From positions 1 through 36,771 of the forward strand of contig CAMBPS010000034.1 in assembly GCA_945869675.1 (NCBI GenBank): a DNA stretch of 36,771 nt, given 5' to 3'. Positions 1-8,279 of this stretch are shown here, one piece after another. Position 1 is the stretch's first letter, and every line of letters begins with the position of its first letter. The notes below the pieces were generated by a model. It did not search any database, had not been told where the DNA came from, and saw only the letters and a list, made by a program, of their open reading frames with translations. The stretch comes from Prosthecobacter debontii. Lineage in GTDB: Bacteria > Verrucomicrobiota > Verrucomicrobiia > Verrucomicrobiales > Verrucomicrobiaceae. A program made the position numbers and the translations under genes.

Positions 1-2
1 AG

Positions 3-83
3 GATGAAGACGATGAAGGATACAATGATGGATATAATGGCAACGATGATGACGATGAAGGGGAAGAGTGGAAAAAAAAGTGA
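3..83 (+). CDS. C-terminal fragment of an unknown protein with an acidic tail
   Basis: The window opens inside a reading frame that runs 26 codons to a TGA at 81-83. The visible residues are dominated by Asp, Glu, Gly and Asn and end in Glu-Glu-Trp-Lys-Lys-Lys. The two other forward frames give either an early stop or a Met/Thr/Lys-rich string unlike a protein. An acidic, repetitive tail (Asp-Gly-Tyr-Asn style) is common at the ends of secreted or nucleic-acid-associated proteins, but nothing here identifies the family. The gene starts outside the window. Confidence 0.45.
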   Translation, partial: DEDDEGYNDGYNGNDDDDEGEEWKKK

Positions 84-229
84 TGTCGTAAGCCACTAGG
101 TCGATGATCCAAGCGACTTGCTAGCAATAACGCCCCCTCATAGTGAGTCCGTGTTTGGTGTTGTTCCTTTTTCAATTCCTTGTCTACTCACATTTCAAGC
201 CCTTCCCATGAGTCTCCTGGCGTTGTGAG

Positions 230-433
230 TTGGCCGATCGCAAGGCGTGGTGGAAGAGATTTATCTCTTCAATCGGTGCGGCTAAGAGGATCGAAGAAGC
301 CGCAGGCCATGCTAAAAGTGCCCCACTCGGGCAGATGCTGCAACAGCGAGTGAGCCATGGCCAAAATGCGCTGCTGACTATGAGCATCGCACTTGCCAGC
401 CAGCTATCAGTGGCTTTCTTCTTTTCACTATGA
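230..433 (+). CDS. doubtful small ORF overlapping thiS
   Basis: A 67-codon frame with a TTG start ends in an ATGA overlap with the ThiS gene, the arrangement expected of translational coupling. The product is basic near the N-terminus (Lys-Ala-Trp-Trp-Lys-Arg) and ends in a hydrophobic stretch rich in Ala, Leu and Phe. Codon choice looks ordinary for this genome, while the opposite-strand frame (184-387) reads as a Cys/Trp/Leu-rich shadow. No ATG start is available because an in-frame stop lies at 209-211. I do not recognise the family. It may be a short coupled protein or simply leader sequence of the thiS transcript. Confidence 0.3.
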   Translation: MADRKAWWKRFISSIGAAKRIEEAAGHAKSAPLGQMLQQRVSHGQNALLTMSIALASQLSVAFFFSL

Positions 434-630
434 CAATCACCCTGAATGGAATCAGCCGCGACTTTCCTGATGCTCTGACAATGACCAGCCTACTGGAGAC
501 TGTTGGCCTAGCCGGTAAGCCGGTCATCGTGGAGCAAAATCAACTGGCTCTTTTGCCAAAAGAGATCATCAGTGCCACAATTCAAGATGGCGATGTCCTC
601 GAGATCGTTCAGATCACCGCCGGAGGCTAA
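430..630 (+). CDS. thiS: ThiS/MoaD-like sulfur carrier protein
   Basis: This 66-residue protein has the length, beta-grasp pattern and C-terminal Gly-Gly of ThiS. In that family the final glycine is adenylated and thiocarboxylated to carry sulfur for the thiazole ring of thiamine. Seen here: an N-terminal Met-Thr-Ile-Thr-Leu-Asn-Gly start, a central Pro-Val-Ile-Val-Glu-Gln-Asn segment and the ending Ile-Thr-Ala-Gly-Gly. The segments resemble ThiS (long central VExN strand) more than MoaD. No thiG, thiF, thiE or thiO is in the window, so the thiamine role rests on family knowledge. Its stop is 3 nt from the start of the D-Ala-D-Ala carboxypeptidase, so the two are probably cotranscribed. Confidence 0.85.
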   Translation: MTITLNGISRDFPDALTMTSLLETVGLAGKPVIVEQNQLALLPKEIISATIQDGDVLEIVQITAGG

Positions 631-633
631 CTC

Positions 634-2064
634 ATGGTGAAAAATGCTCTTATCCTGCTTTTAGCTGCAGGACTTGCTTTGGTCCTGTGGCAACGAGCAG
701 CCCCGGGTCCAGAACCACTAACCGTGGTCATTGAACGCACAACACCAATCCTCCCCGCTGAGCCAGTAGAATCACCGATCCACAAAATCCTGCGTGAGGC
801 AGCGTCTCGCCCAGGTCTTGAAGGAGCCACGATTGGATTTTGCCTCATGGATGCAGACGGCAAAGTGGTCGTTGATCATCAGGCCAAAACCGCCTTTATA
901 CCAGCCTCTAGTTTAAAGACCGTTACCACTGCAACTGCTCTGGAAATATGGGGACCTGATTTTCAAATCGAAACCAAACTAAGTGCCGCAACCCTGCCAA
1001 GTAACGGTGTCATTGAAGGGGATCTCATCCTAGTTGGGGGCGGTGATCCCATGCTGAACTTGGCGGATCTTCAGGTCATGGCTGAAGATCTGAAAAAGCG
1101 CGGAGTGACCAGCCTTCATGGCCGCATCATTGGAGATGGCAGGCTTTTCAAAGGATCGATCTTTGATGATTTTTGGAACTGGGGAGACATCGGCAATGGT
1201 TATGGCAGCGCCGTATGTGGACTCAACCTGGAACACAACCGCTACACAGCTATTTTTCGTGCCTCTGCAACGGTCGGCCAGCCAGCAGAATTTCTGGGAA
1301 CAGACCCCGAACTGCCTAAAGTGACGACCATCAATGAAACCCTTACAGGTGCTGCCGAATCTGGAGATGGCGTCGTCATTCACGGTGGCGAGCATACCGG
1401 TGTGATCCATCTCCGTGGCACCGTGCCATTAGGAGAAAGTCACTTTCAAATTCTCGGCGCAGTGCCAGATCCCGAATACTTCGCGGCTCACCATTTGAAA
1501 AAAATCCTCATTGCAGCAGGCATCACGGTCGTGGGTGAAGCTGTGGCCTGGAACTCCCTGCAAACGCCACCCGCTGTAGCCAATCAGGTGCTTGCCACTC
1601 ATCGATCTGCCACGCTCAAAGAAATCATCACTAGCATTCACGCCACTTCGGACAATCATGAAACGGAGTGCCTATTCCGGCTCCTTGCTCTACATGGGCA
1701 GAAAGCGCCTGATGCAGTCATTCGCGAGCACTGGAAATCTCGCGGATTAACTTTTACAGGCCTGCGGATGGAGGATGGCTGTGGCTTAGCGAGGGCTGAT
1801 TTCATCACACCGCATGATCTGACTCGGCTGCAACACTTGGCTGCTCGCGGGCCTTTTGGAGCGATTTATAAAGACTCTCTGCTAAGCAAAGGCACTCTAC
1901 ATTGGAAAGGCGGTGCCATGTCGAGCATCCGATCCACCACAGGCATGATCACGAGCAAAACAGGAAAAGACTATACTTTCAGCTTCATGATCAATCACTA
2001 CGCCGATGGTCACTCCGCCAACGCTGTTAGACTTGCACTGATTGAGGCAATGCTCGGCTTGTGA
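634..2064 (+). CDS. dacB: D-alanyl-D-alanine carboxypeptidase/endopeptidase, PBP4 type (peptidase S13)
   Basis: A 476-residue periplasmic peptidoglycan hydrolase expected to remove terminal D-Ala or cleave DD-crosslinks. The N-terminal hydrophobic segment (residues 4-19) is a signal or anchor. All three penicillin-binding motifs are present: SxxK as Ser92-Ser-Leu-Lys95 with Ser92 as nucleophile, SxN as Ser339-Asp-Asn341, and KTG at 442-444. The long gap between SxxK and SxN is typical of class C type-4 PBPs, which carry extra domains there. Length matches E. coli DacB (477 residues). It starts 3 nt after thiS and converges with the next gene, which ends 12 nt away on the other strand. The enzyme class is secure; whether it is mainly a carboxypeptidase or an endopeptidase cannot be told. 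Confidence 0.92.
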   Translation: MVKNALILLLAAGLALVLWQRAAPGPEPLTVVIERTTPILPAEPVESPIHKILREAASRPGLEGATIGFCLMDADGKVVVDHQAKTAFIPASSLKTVTTATALEIWGPDFQIETKLSAATLPSNGVIEGDLILVGGGDPMLNLADLQVMAEDLKKRGVTSLHGRIIGDGRLFKGSIFDDFWNWGDIGNGYGSAVCGLNLEHNRYTAIFRASATVGQPAEFLGTDPELPKVTTINETLTGAAESGDGVVIHGGEHTGVIHLRGTVPLGESHFQILGAVPDPEYFAAHHLKKILIAAGITVVGEAVAWNSLQTPPAVANQVLATHRSATLKEIITSIHATSDNHETECLFRLLALHGQKAPDAVIREHWKSRGLTFTGLRMEDGCGLARADFITPHDLTRLQHLAARGPFGAIYKDSLLSKGTLHWKGGAMSSIRSTTGMITSKTGKDYTFSFMINHYADGHSANAVRLALIEAMLGL

Positions 2065-2076
2065 GTCAGATTACTT

Positions 2077-3045
2077 TTAATTTCCTGTGATGATGCGGCC
2101 CATTTTCAAGCCGGTTTCAGTGTTTTTAAGGTTCTGCGAGAGGTATTGCTCCAACGTCTTCAGCTGCCCAGGCGTCATATTGGTAGCAGACTGCTCCAAA
2201 ATGCGCTGATTGTTTTGCCTCATCATTTCCAGCAGTCGGCTAATATTGGCAGTATTGATCTGCGATGGATCTTGTAAAGACTTTGAGAGTGCCAACTGAT
2301 CCTGCGTCGGCGATTTACGGACCTGAATCATGGTATTCATGAGGATCTGCTCTTGCTGCTGAGTCAGAGGCTCGCTAGACGAAGCAAACAAGGTTCGCCC
2401 CATGGCATCAAAGGAAATGCGCTCAGGCTTGGCATCCTCGTAAGCTTCGAAGTTATTCCAATCGCTTTCATTGTTGAGGAAGGTCTTGATGGCATCATCA
2501 TAGGTCTTTTTATTCTGCACTGCTTGAACGGCGATTTGTTTCCGCTGCTCGGGAGTGAGATTGGGGTCCAGCATTTTCATACCGAGATCCGTCTCTACCT
2601 TTTGTTTATCGACGAGAAGCTTTTTAAAATGCGCTTTTTCTTCATCAGAAAGCTGAAGTTGCTCCATCAGGCGCGCGTAACTTGCCTCCACCTGCATGGC
2701 TTGCTGCTGCTCCATCATGGCTTTCATCGCAGGATTTTTCAGCATCTCGCGCAGAGCTCCAGCTTGTCCAACAACGGGTGTCGCTGTTGGACTGCCATTG
2801 ACAGGTGATCCACCAGCACTGGGAGCATCAATGCTGGGAGCTGAGGTTATCGTCCGAGCGGGTGCTGGGGCCGGTTTTTCCGCCAGTTCACGTCGCAACT
2901 GGCTGATGGTCTGACGGGCTTCTTTCAGATCCGTCTCCAACCGCGCCACCCGTGGATCAGTCGGTGCCGGCGTGCCTAAAATCCAAGCAAGAGCAATGAG
3001 ACAACTGATCGAAAACAGGGCGAGCGATAAGGTGATAGCTTTCAT
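2077..3045 (-). CDS. secreted coiled-coil protein with LTxxQ-like motifs
   Basis: A 322-residue protein with an N-terminal hydrophobic segment (about residues 4-24) that acts as signal or anchor. A short coiled coil rich in Leu, Arg and Glu follows (about 32-55), then a Pro/Ala/Ser/Gly linker (about 57-95) and a mostly helical Met/Gln-rich domain. The helical part contains three motifs of the form Leu/Met-Thr-x-x-Gln (LTPEQ, LTQQQ, MTPGQ), which recall the Spy/CpxP periplasmic chaperone family. That resemblance is short-motif only, so no function is assigned. It is divergent from pstS with a 329-bp spacer, and convergent with dacB. Confidence 0.7.
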   Translation of the reverse strand: MKAITLSLALFSISCLIALAWILGTPAPTDPRVARLETDLKEARQTISQLRRELAEKPAPAPARTITSAPSIDAPSAGGSPVNGSPTATPVVGQAGALREMLKNPAMKAMMEQQQAMQVEASYARLMEQLQLSDEEKAHFKKLLVDKQKVETDLGMKMLDPNLTPEQRKQIAVQAVQNKKTYDDAIKTFLNNESDWNNFEAYEDAKPERISFDAMGRTLFASSSEPLTQQQEQILMNTMIQVRKSPTQDQLALSKSLQDPSQINTANISRLLEMMRQNNQRILEQSATNMTPGQLKTLEQYLSQNLKNTETGLKMGRIITGN

Positions 3046-3374
3046 GGCGGTGCGTCGGAGTCATCCTGTTTAAATCATCTCAAGTCCGATGACGAGAATG
3101 AAATCACGATCTTTTCGAGGTTGGTCACATCCATTTGTTCAATTGTCCTGAAAGATCGAATCAGCAATGGGATAATTTCCATCAATACTCATCCGCCCAC
3201 CAAAGTGACATGATTGTTTAAATACGTGCCTAATAAGGCCGGAAATCTTCCCTTAACTGGTCATTTGATGGAGCAATGTGGCATTTTCGCCATGATGGAG
3301 TTTTTGCCTGGAAGCCAAATTAACTGCACTTGTGGATATCCTTTGTCGGGTGGATCACCCAAACTTTAACCCGC
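3046..3374. promoter_or_regulatory. 329-bp divergent spacer upstream of the pst operon
   Basis: This stretch must hold promoters for the minus-strand secreted protein and for pstS. I looked for tandem CTGTCAT-like Pho-box half-sites and found no convincing pair. A 9-mer, TGTTTAAAT, occurs twice, at 3067-3075 and 3215-3223; the spacing (148 bp) and AT-richness make chance possible. No ORF of note or terminator was seen. Confidence 0.4.
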
Positions 3375-4190
3375 ATGAAACCTGTACTGCTACTCCTCAT
3401 TATGATGATGTCGATGGCTGCAGAACTATGGGCGCAAACAACCCTTCGCATCCGTGGGTCTGATACTCTTGGGGCAAAACTGGTTCCTCAACTCGCAGAA
3501 GCCTTCAAAAAACAAGGACATAAAGTCAGCTTTGACATAGCAGCAGAGGGATCCTCAACCACCTTTACTAACCTGGCTTCTGGCACCGCTGAAATCGGCA
3601 TGTCCAGTCGAAAGGTCAAAGCAGACGAACGCGCACTGATTCGCAGCAAAGGAGCGTTACTCCACGAGTATGAGCTTGCTTGGGACATGATCTGCATCGT
3701 CATCAACAAGAACAATCCGATCAATGATCTGAGCAAAAAGCAAATTCTTCAGATCTTTGCCGGAGATATCAAGGACTGGAGCGAGGTCGGAGGAACACCA
3801 GGACCAGTATCCATCTACACTCGAAATACGTCTTCTGGAACTTACAGAGACTTTATTGCCATGGCCATGAAAGGTCGTGAATATGGCGCACAAAGCCAGA
3901 AAATGGCAGGCAACGAACAGATCGCCTCTGAGGTCGGCTCAAACATGAATGGCATTGGCTATGTCGGGCTGGCTTACGCTCAATCAAAAGACATCAAAAT
4001 CATCACCATTGGCGGCGCTGAACCCAAAGTATCCAAGATGAAGCAGTATCCTTATGCCCGGCCAACCTATTTTTACACCTGTGGTGAGCCAACAGGAACC
4101 ACCAAAGAGTTCATCGATTTTTGCCTGAGTGGTGCCGGTGAAGCCATCGTGGCCAAAGTCGGCTTCATACCACTCACCCTGGCAAAGTAA
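3375..4190 (+). CDS. pstS: phosphate ABC transporter, periplasmic phosphate-binding protein
   Basis: This is the substrate-binding subunit that captures phosphate and hands it to PstCA. The frame is open from a TTG at 3330, but the ATG at 3375 gives a clean signal peptide (Lys, then Leu/Met-rich core, ending Leu-Trp-Ala-Gln), so I start there: 271 residues. Mature protein begins with the PstS-type segment Arg-Gly-Ser-Asp-Thr-Leu. Further family patterns are Glu-Gly-Ser-Ser-Thr-Thr, Glu-Ile-Gly-Met-Ser-Ser-Arg and the Arg-Asn-Thr-Ser-Ser-Gly-Thr phosphate-contacting loop. It is compact like PstS of Gram-positive and PVC bacteria. It is followed after 100 bp by pstC; a 6-bp hairpin (4210-4229) in that gap could tune downstream expression, but this is weak. 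Expression under phosphate starvation is inferred from the family. Confidence 0.93.
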   Translation: MKPVLLLLIMMMSMAAELWAQTTLRIRGSDTLGAKLVPQLAEAFKKQGHKVSFDIAAEGSSTTFTNLASGTAEIGMSSRKVKADERALIRSKGALLHEYELAWDMICIVINKNNPINDLSKKQILQIFAGDIKDWSEVGGTPGPVSIYTRNTSSGTYRDFIAMAMKGREYGAQSQKMAGNEQIASEVGSNMNGIGYVGLAYAQSKDIKIITIGGAEPKVSKMKQYPYARPTYFYTCGEPTGTTKEFIDFCLSGAGEAIVAKVGFIPLTLAK

Positions 4191-4290
4191 TCAGGCGTTT
4201 GACAGACTGCTCCTTCGGGCGAAAAGGAGGCATCTCCGCTTCTGGATATTGATTGACCCTAACTTACCACAACGACCGACCACCACCTGA

Positions 4291-6231
4291 ATGGAGGAAC
4301 GACTAGCGCCATTAGAACGCCAATCACTTGGCTGCATGCTTCTGAAGAAAAAGAAGCTCAACGCACTTGGCTTTGACACTCAAAAGTTCATTCGATTCTT
4401 TTTCGCCTCAAATGCGAGCGTGACTATCATTGTGCTGGTGCTCATCATGCTCATGCTGCTCAGAGAAGGTGCTGGATTCCTCAAAACGTATAAATATGAG
4501 CTTGAGACCTATCGCCACGCAGGCTTGGAGTTTTGTGACATCGTCGATCGTCCTTTGGCTCAACATCAGCAGCTGACGAGCAGACTGCGGCGCGCACTCG
4601 GAGCGTCCTTAGATACGATCAGCCAACACGCCCGCAATCGACGTGATGCCTACTTGAATATGAAGCGGCAGATCGAAGAAGAAAGCTCTCTGCAGAGGGA
4701 AGCCCTGTCGGTTGCTTTAGAGCAGACTCCCTCAGCTGGCGACAAGATCATAGAACCGCTGCGCACTCAGCTAGCTATTGCAGGTGTAAAGTCGGCCATG
4801 TCCCTCACCGTGAGGAGCTTCTTTTCACTCGACGAAGCGGATAAAATCCGTGCCGAGCTAAGTCAGTTAAGCCCTGAAACCAAAGATATCCCAGCCTTCC
4901 TCAAGCAACTCAACGATCATTTTTCCACCAGCGATAAAGCAGCAAAAAAAAGCTTTGCCACCCTCGTTAAAGCCACTGAGATCTTTGAAGAAGCTCCTGA
5001 AACTCTTCAGGAAATTCTCATTGAGATCAAAGAGCATGTCTTGCAAACCAAAACGGCCGCCAACGAATTTAACACCCTGAAAAGTGGTCGCCTGAAACTC
5101 CTCGAAGCCGCGGAGAATACTCAAAATCCTGTAGAAAAAGCTGATCTCCTCAAAGAAGCTGCGGCAACTCAAGCCATGCCTGTGGACTTCCACCAGCGAA
5201 TAAAGCTAGTCACCTCCAGGGCCGATGAGCTTGCTGAAAAAGTTCACCAGTATATCACCGCCATTCAAAAAGCCGCCGCTAATCTTCCGACCAGAGGCAG
5301 CCCAGCCCATGCAATCGCATTGCTGGATGAGGTGCATCATGAACTACCCCTGCATGTTCAGGAAATGCAGACCGCCGCAGATGAGATAAAGACATGGAGC
5401 CCGGACAAGCCGGTTTCTTTTCTCACCGTCATCGGAGCTTTCTTTTTCGGCTCCAACTGGATCACGAATAGCTCATGGCAGGATTCCTTTGGCTTTGTAC
5501 CACTTCTGACAGGCTCGCTTATTATATCGCTAATCGCCATAGTCATCGCGACACCTATCAGCCTCATGGCTGCTATTTATTCCAATCAGTTTGCCTCTGA
5601 ACGTGAGAAGGAGCTCATCAAGCCAGTCATCGAGTTCATTCAAGCCATCCCATCTATCGTTCTTGGCTTTATAGGCATCTCCGTTCTCGGAGATTTAATT
5701 AAGGATGTCAGCGAAGTAACTTGGTTACAATGGATACCAGGCTTCCCAATTCAGGAACGCCTCAACATGTTCAATGCAGGATGTCTGTTAGCTCTCATGG
5801 CCATTCCCACCATGTTTAGTCTGTCAGAAGATGCGCTCAACAATGTCCCAGAGGCATACGTAGACGCGTCAGACGCACTCGGGGCCACGAAACTACAGAC
5901 GGTCTTCCGCGTGATCGTCCCCTCTGCTTTTTCGGGTATGGCAGCTGCCGTTCTTCTTGGCATCGGCCGGGTCATTGGTGAAACGATGGTCGTTCTCTTG
6001 GTCGCCGGAAATCGCATTGCCATTCCAGACTTTAGTTCTGGAGCAGGCGTTGTCTTCCAGCCAGCACATACCCTGACTGGAATCATCGCTCAGGAACTTG
6101 GGGAAGTCTCCCGCGGCAGCACTCACTGGCAAGCTTTGTTCATGGTCGGCATTGTTCTCTTTTGCATCTCCCTAATCATCAACTGGTGCGCTCGGACCTT
6201 CGTTCGTCGTTTTGAGCAATTCAAAGCATGA
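4291..6231 (+). CDS. pstC: phosphate ABC transporter permease PstC with a ~315-residue inserted helical domain
   Basis: The C-terminal part (about residues 376-646) is a standard PstC: Phe-Phe-Gly-Ser-Asn-Trp, then Leu-Leu-Thr-Gly-Ser-Leu membrane segments. The cytoplasmic coupling region is Ala-Tyr-Val-Asp-Ala-Ser-Asp-Ala-Leu-Gly-Ala-Thr, where the ATPase docks, and the segment Gly-Arg-Val-Ile-Gly-Glu-Thr is conserved. The first membrane helix lies at about 33-58. Between the two, residues 61-375 form a charged, Ala/Glu/Lys/Leu-rich helical block with almost no cysteine, by topology periplasmic. E. coli PstC has 319 residues, so this protein is twice the usual size. The start may instead be the ATG at 4336 (residue 16). 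The stop overlaps pstA (ATGA), implying translational coupling. The insert's function is unknown; it could contact PstS or cell-wall material. Confidence 0.9.
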   Translation: MEERLAPLERQSLGCMLLKKKKLNALGFDTQKFIRFFFASNASVTIIVLVLIMLMLLREGAGFLKTYKYELETYRHAGLEFCDIVDRPLAQHQQLTSRLRRALGASLDTISQHARNRRDAYLNMKRQIEEESSLQREALSVALEQTPSAGDKIIEPLRTQLAIAGVKSAMSLTVRSFFSLDEADKIRAELSQLSPETKDIPAFLKQLNDHFSTSDKAAKKSFATLVKATEIFEEAPETLQEILIEIKEHVLQTKTAANEFNTLKSGRLKLLEAAENTQNPVEKADLLKEAAATQAMPVDFHQRIKLVTSRADELAEKVHQYITAIQKAAANLPTRGSPAHAIALLDEVHHELPLHVQEMQTAADEIKTWSPDKPVSFLTVIGAFFFGSNWITNSSWQDSFGFVPLLTGSLIISLIAIVIATPISLMAAIYSNQFASEREKELIKPVIEFIQAIPSIVLGFIGISVLGDLIKDVSEVTWLQWIPGFPIQERLNMFNAGCLLALMAIPTMFSLSEDALNNVPEAYVDASDALGATKLQTVFRVIVPSAFSGMAAAVLLGIGRVIGETMVVLLVAGNRIAIPDFSSGAGVVFQPAHTLTGIIAQELGEVSRGSTHWQALFMVGIVLFCISLIINWCARTFVRRFEQFKA

Positions 6232-7424
6232 TAAACACGCCCATCCAGCCCAAGATTGATCCAGCAAATCCCTTTGTTGGCCGGCACTCGCGCAATCAAA
6301 CACTGGAATCATTCGTTCGCTGGGTGTTACGGTGCGGCACTCTTGTCATTGTTTCAGTGACAGCAGCCATCGTGCTACACATTGCGGTAAAAGGCGCACC
6401 TGTCGCGCTTAGCCGCGAATGGCCTTTTGTGAATGTAGCGTTCTTAACGGAACTTCCCTCCACACTGCATGTCATTCAGGACAATCAGGGCCACATCATT
6501 GAAACCGATGTGAATGGTGCCGATGCCATCAAAATGGAGCTGGGTGCCAACCTGCGTGAGGAAAAAACCATCTCCTACTCGGGTGGCGGTATCCTAGGTC
6601 CTATTGTAGGAACGGCCATGCTGGTCATCGTGAGCGTCGGAGTCGCTCTCTTTCTAGGCGTAGCCAGCGCCATCTATCTCAGCGAGTACGCAAGCCATGG
6701 AACGTTTATCGAAATGGTTCGACTGGCCATTCTAAATCTTGCGGGTGTACCTTCTGTCGTCTTCGGCTTATTTGGACTCGGGGCCTTTGTTTTAACGGCA
6801 CCCGTTTTCACAAATTCGCCTCTGGATCGTGCCATATTCACCCTGCCATTAGGCTTTACAACACTGAGCTTTCAGGGTTGGGATACTTGCGTGCTCTCAG
6901 GTGGCTTCACCCTGGCTTTTGTCATACTCCCCGTCATCATTACCGCGAGTGAACAATGCCTACAGGCCGTCCCTCTAGAATTCCGTGAGACCAGCATGGC
7001 ACTCGGCGCCACACGCTGGCAGACCATTTGGCGCGCCGTGCTTCCCTTTGCCACTCCAGGCATTTTGACCTCCAGCATTCTCGGCATCGCTCGTGCAGCA
7101 GGCGAAACAGCGCCCATCATGTTTACCGCCGCCTTGGCCTTCAAAGACAAATTGCCTTGGCAAAAAGATCAGATCTCACTACCAGCAGATGCAAGCCTAT
7201 TTGCCCATTGGGAACAGAACATCCAACGCTTTCTAGCTATCTTCACCGAATCAGTTCAGGCGCTACCCTACCACATCTACACTCTCGCCGCCCGTATCCC
7301 ACAAAATGAGTATTCGGAGCGTGCGCAGTATGGCTCTGTCTTTGTCTTTCTCATTCTCGTTGCCTCTTTAGCGGCCACATCGATCTGGATGCGCCGCAGC
7401 CTGCGGGCAAAGTACAAATGGTAG
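6228..7424 (+). CDS. pstA: phosphate ABC transporter permease PstA (extended)
   Basis: The second permease subunit of the phosphate importer, 398 residues against 296 in E. coli. The first membrane helix is at about 34-56. It is followed by a periplasmic loop of roughly 65 residues (about 57-120), longer than usual, before the canonical Gly-Gly-Ile-Leu-Gly-Pro-Ile-Val-Gly-Thr segment. The coupling region Glu-Thr-Ser-Met-Ala-Leu-Gly-Ala-Thr-Arg-Trp-Gln and the Ala-Arg-Ala-Ala-Gly-Glu-Thr-Ala-Pro segment are intact. A second small expansion lies between the last two membrane helices (about residues 305-360). It starts within the pstC stop codon and is followed by pstB after 25 bp. Confidence 0.93.
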   Translation: MINTPIQPKIDPANPFVGRHSRNQTLESFVRWVLRCGTLVIVSVTAAIVLHIAVKGAPVALSREWPFVNVAFLTELPSTLHVIQDNQGHIIETDVNGADAIKMELGANLREEKTISYSGGGILGPIVGTAMLVIVSVGVALFLGVASAIYLSEYASHGTFIEMVRLAILNLAGVPSVVFGLFGLGAFVLTAPVFTNSPLDRAIFTLPLGFTTLSFQGWDTCVLSGGFTLAFVILPVIITASEQCLQAVPLEFRETSMALGATRWQTIWRAVLPFATPGILTSSILGIARAAGETAPIMFTAALAFKDKLPWQKDQISLPADASLFAHWEQNIQRFLAIFTESVQALPYHIYTLAARIPQNEYSERAQYGSVFVFLILVASLAATSIWMRRSLRAKYKW

Positions 7425-7449
7425 GCCAAGACAACGCTTTTGCTCTTTC

Positions 7450-8238
7450 ATGCCACCTTCTGCTTCCAGTCCCAAACAACTTCCTCCCGTCGTCGAATTT
7501 CGAGGCGTGGATTTTCGTTACAGCACTCATACGGTGCTTCATAACATTCATCTATCTGCCGAGCGAAACCGAGTCACTGCGCTGATTGGCCCCTCAGGCT
7601 GCGGAAAAAGCACCCTGCTACGCTGTGTCAATCGCATGAATGAACGCTTTGTCGGCGCCAGAGTCAGTCAGGGACAAGTTTTCGTAAAAGGAAAAAATAT
7701 CCACGATACCGATGTGGATCTGACCCAACTTCGCAAGCAAGTGGGCATGGTGTTTCAAAAATCCAATCCCTTCCCAAAAAGCATCTATGATAATGTCGCC
7801 TATGGTCTCAGGATTCACGGCGTGACTGCAAAAGACATTCTTGATGATGCCGTCGAACGCGCCCTGCGTTCTGCCGTTCTTTGGCAGGAACTCAAAGATC
7901 GATTGAATCAAAATGCTCTCCGTCTTTCTGGAGGCGAGCAGCAGCGCCTTTGCATCGCCCGCGCTATCGCCACCAATCCAGATGTTTTGCTGATGGATGA
8001 GCCTTGCTCTGCGCTAGACCCAATCGCCACACTTCAAATCGAAGAACTCATGCAACAACTCGCCCGTGATTACACGGTTATTTTTGTCACCCATAATATG
8101 CAGCAGGCTGTGCGCGTTTCCGATTACACGGCCTTCCTGCATTTAGGGAAGCTCATCGAGTTTGGTGACACTGAAGAACTCTTTTCCAATCCCAAGCAGA
8201 AGCTGACCGAATCTTACCTACGAGGCACCTTCAGCTAA
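7450..8238 (+). CDS. pstB: phosphate ABC transporter ATP-binding protein, copy 1
   Basis: A 262-residue ATPase that powers phosphate import. Walker A is Gly-Pro-Ser-Gly-Cys-Gly-Lys-Ser-Thr at 47-55, followed by the PstB-typical Leu-Arg-Cys-Val-Asn-Arg-Met-Asn. The Q-loop is Val-Phe-Gln-Lys-Ser-Asn-Pro-Phe-Pro (about 101-109). The signature is Leu-Ser-Gly-Gly-Glu-Gln-Gln at 159-165, Walker B plus catalytic Glu is Leu-Leu-Met-Asp-Glu-Pro, and the switch His is in Phe-Val-Thr-His-Asn. All catalytic elements look functional. The C-terminal Lys-Leu-Thr-Glu-Ser-Tyr is a PstB ending. A second, divergent copy follows 41 bp downstream. Confidence 0.94.
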   Translation: MPPSASSPKQLPPVVEFRGVDFRYSTHTVLHNIHLSAERNRVTALIGPSGCGKSTLLRCVNRMNERFVGARVSQGQVFVKGKNIHDTDVDLTQLRKQVGMVFQKSNPFPKSIYDNVAYGLRIHGVTAKDILDDAVERALRSAVLWQELKDRLNQNALRLSGGEQQRLCIARAIATNPDVLLMDEPCSALDPIATLQIEELMQQLARDYTVIFVTHNMQQAVRVSDYTAFLHLGKLIEFGDTEELFSNPKQKLTESYLRGTFS

Positions 8239-8279
8239 GTCAGCGCCTTCTTTCAGAACCCATACGCGGTTTCAAAACC

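Noticed and set aside
184..387. 67-residue reverse frame near the left edge
   Set aside because: Composition is rich in Cys, Trp and Leu without a pattern; the forward frame is at least coupled to thiS.
3046..3374. Classical Pho box upstream of pstS
   Set aside because: No tandem CTGTCAT-like half-sites at 11-bp spacing could be seen.
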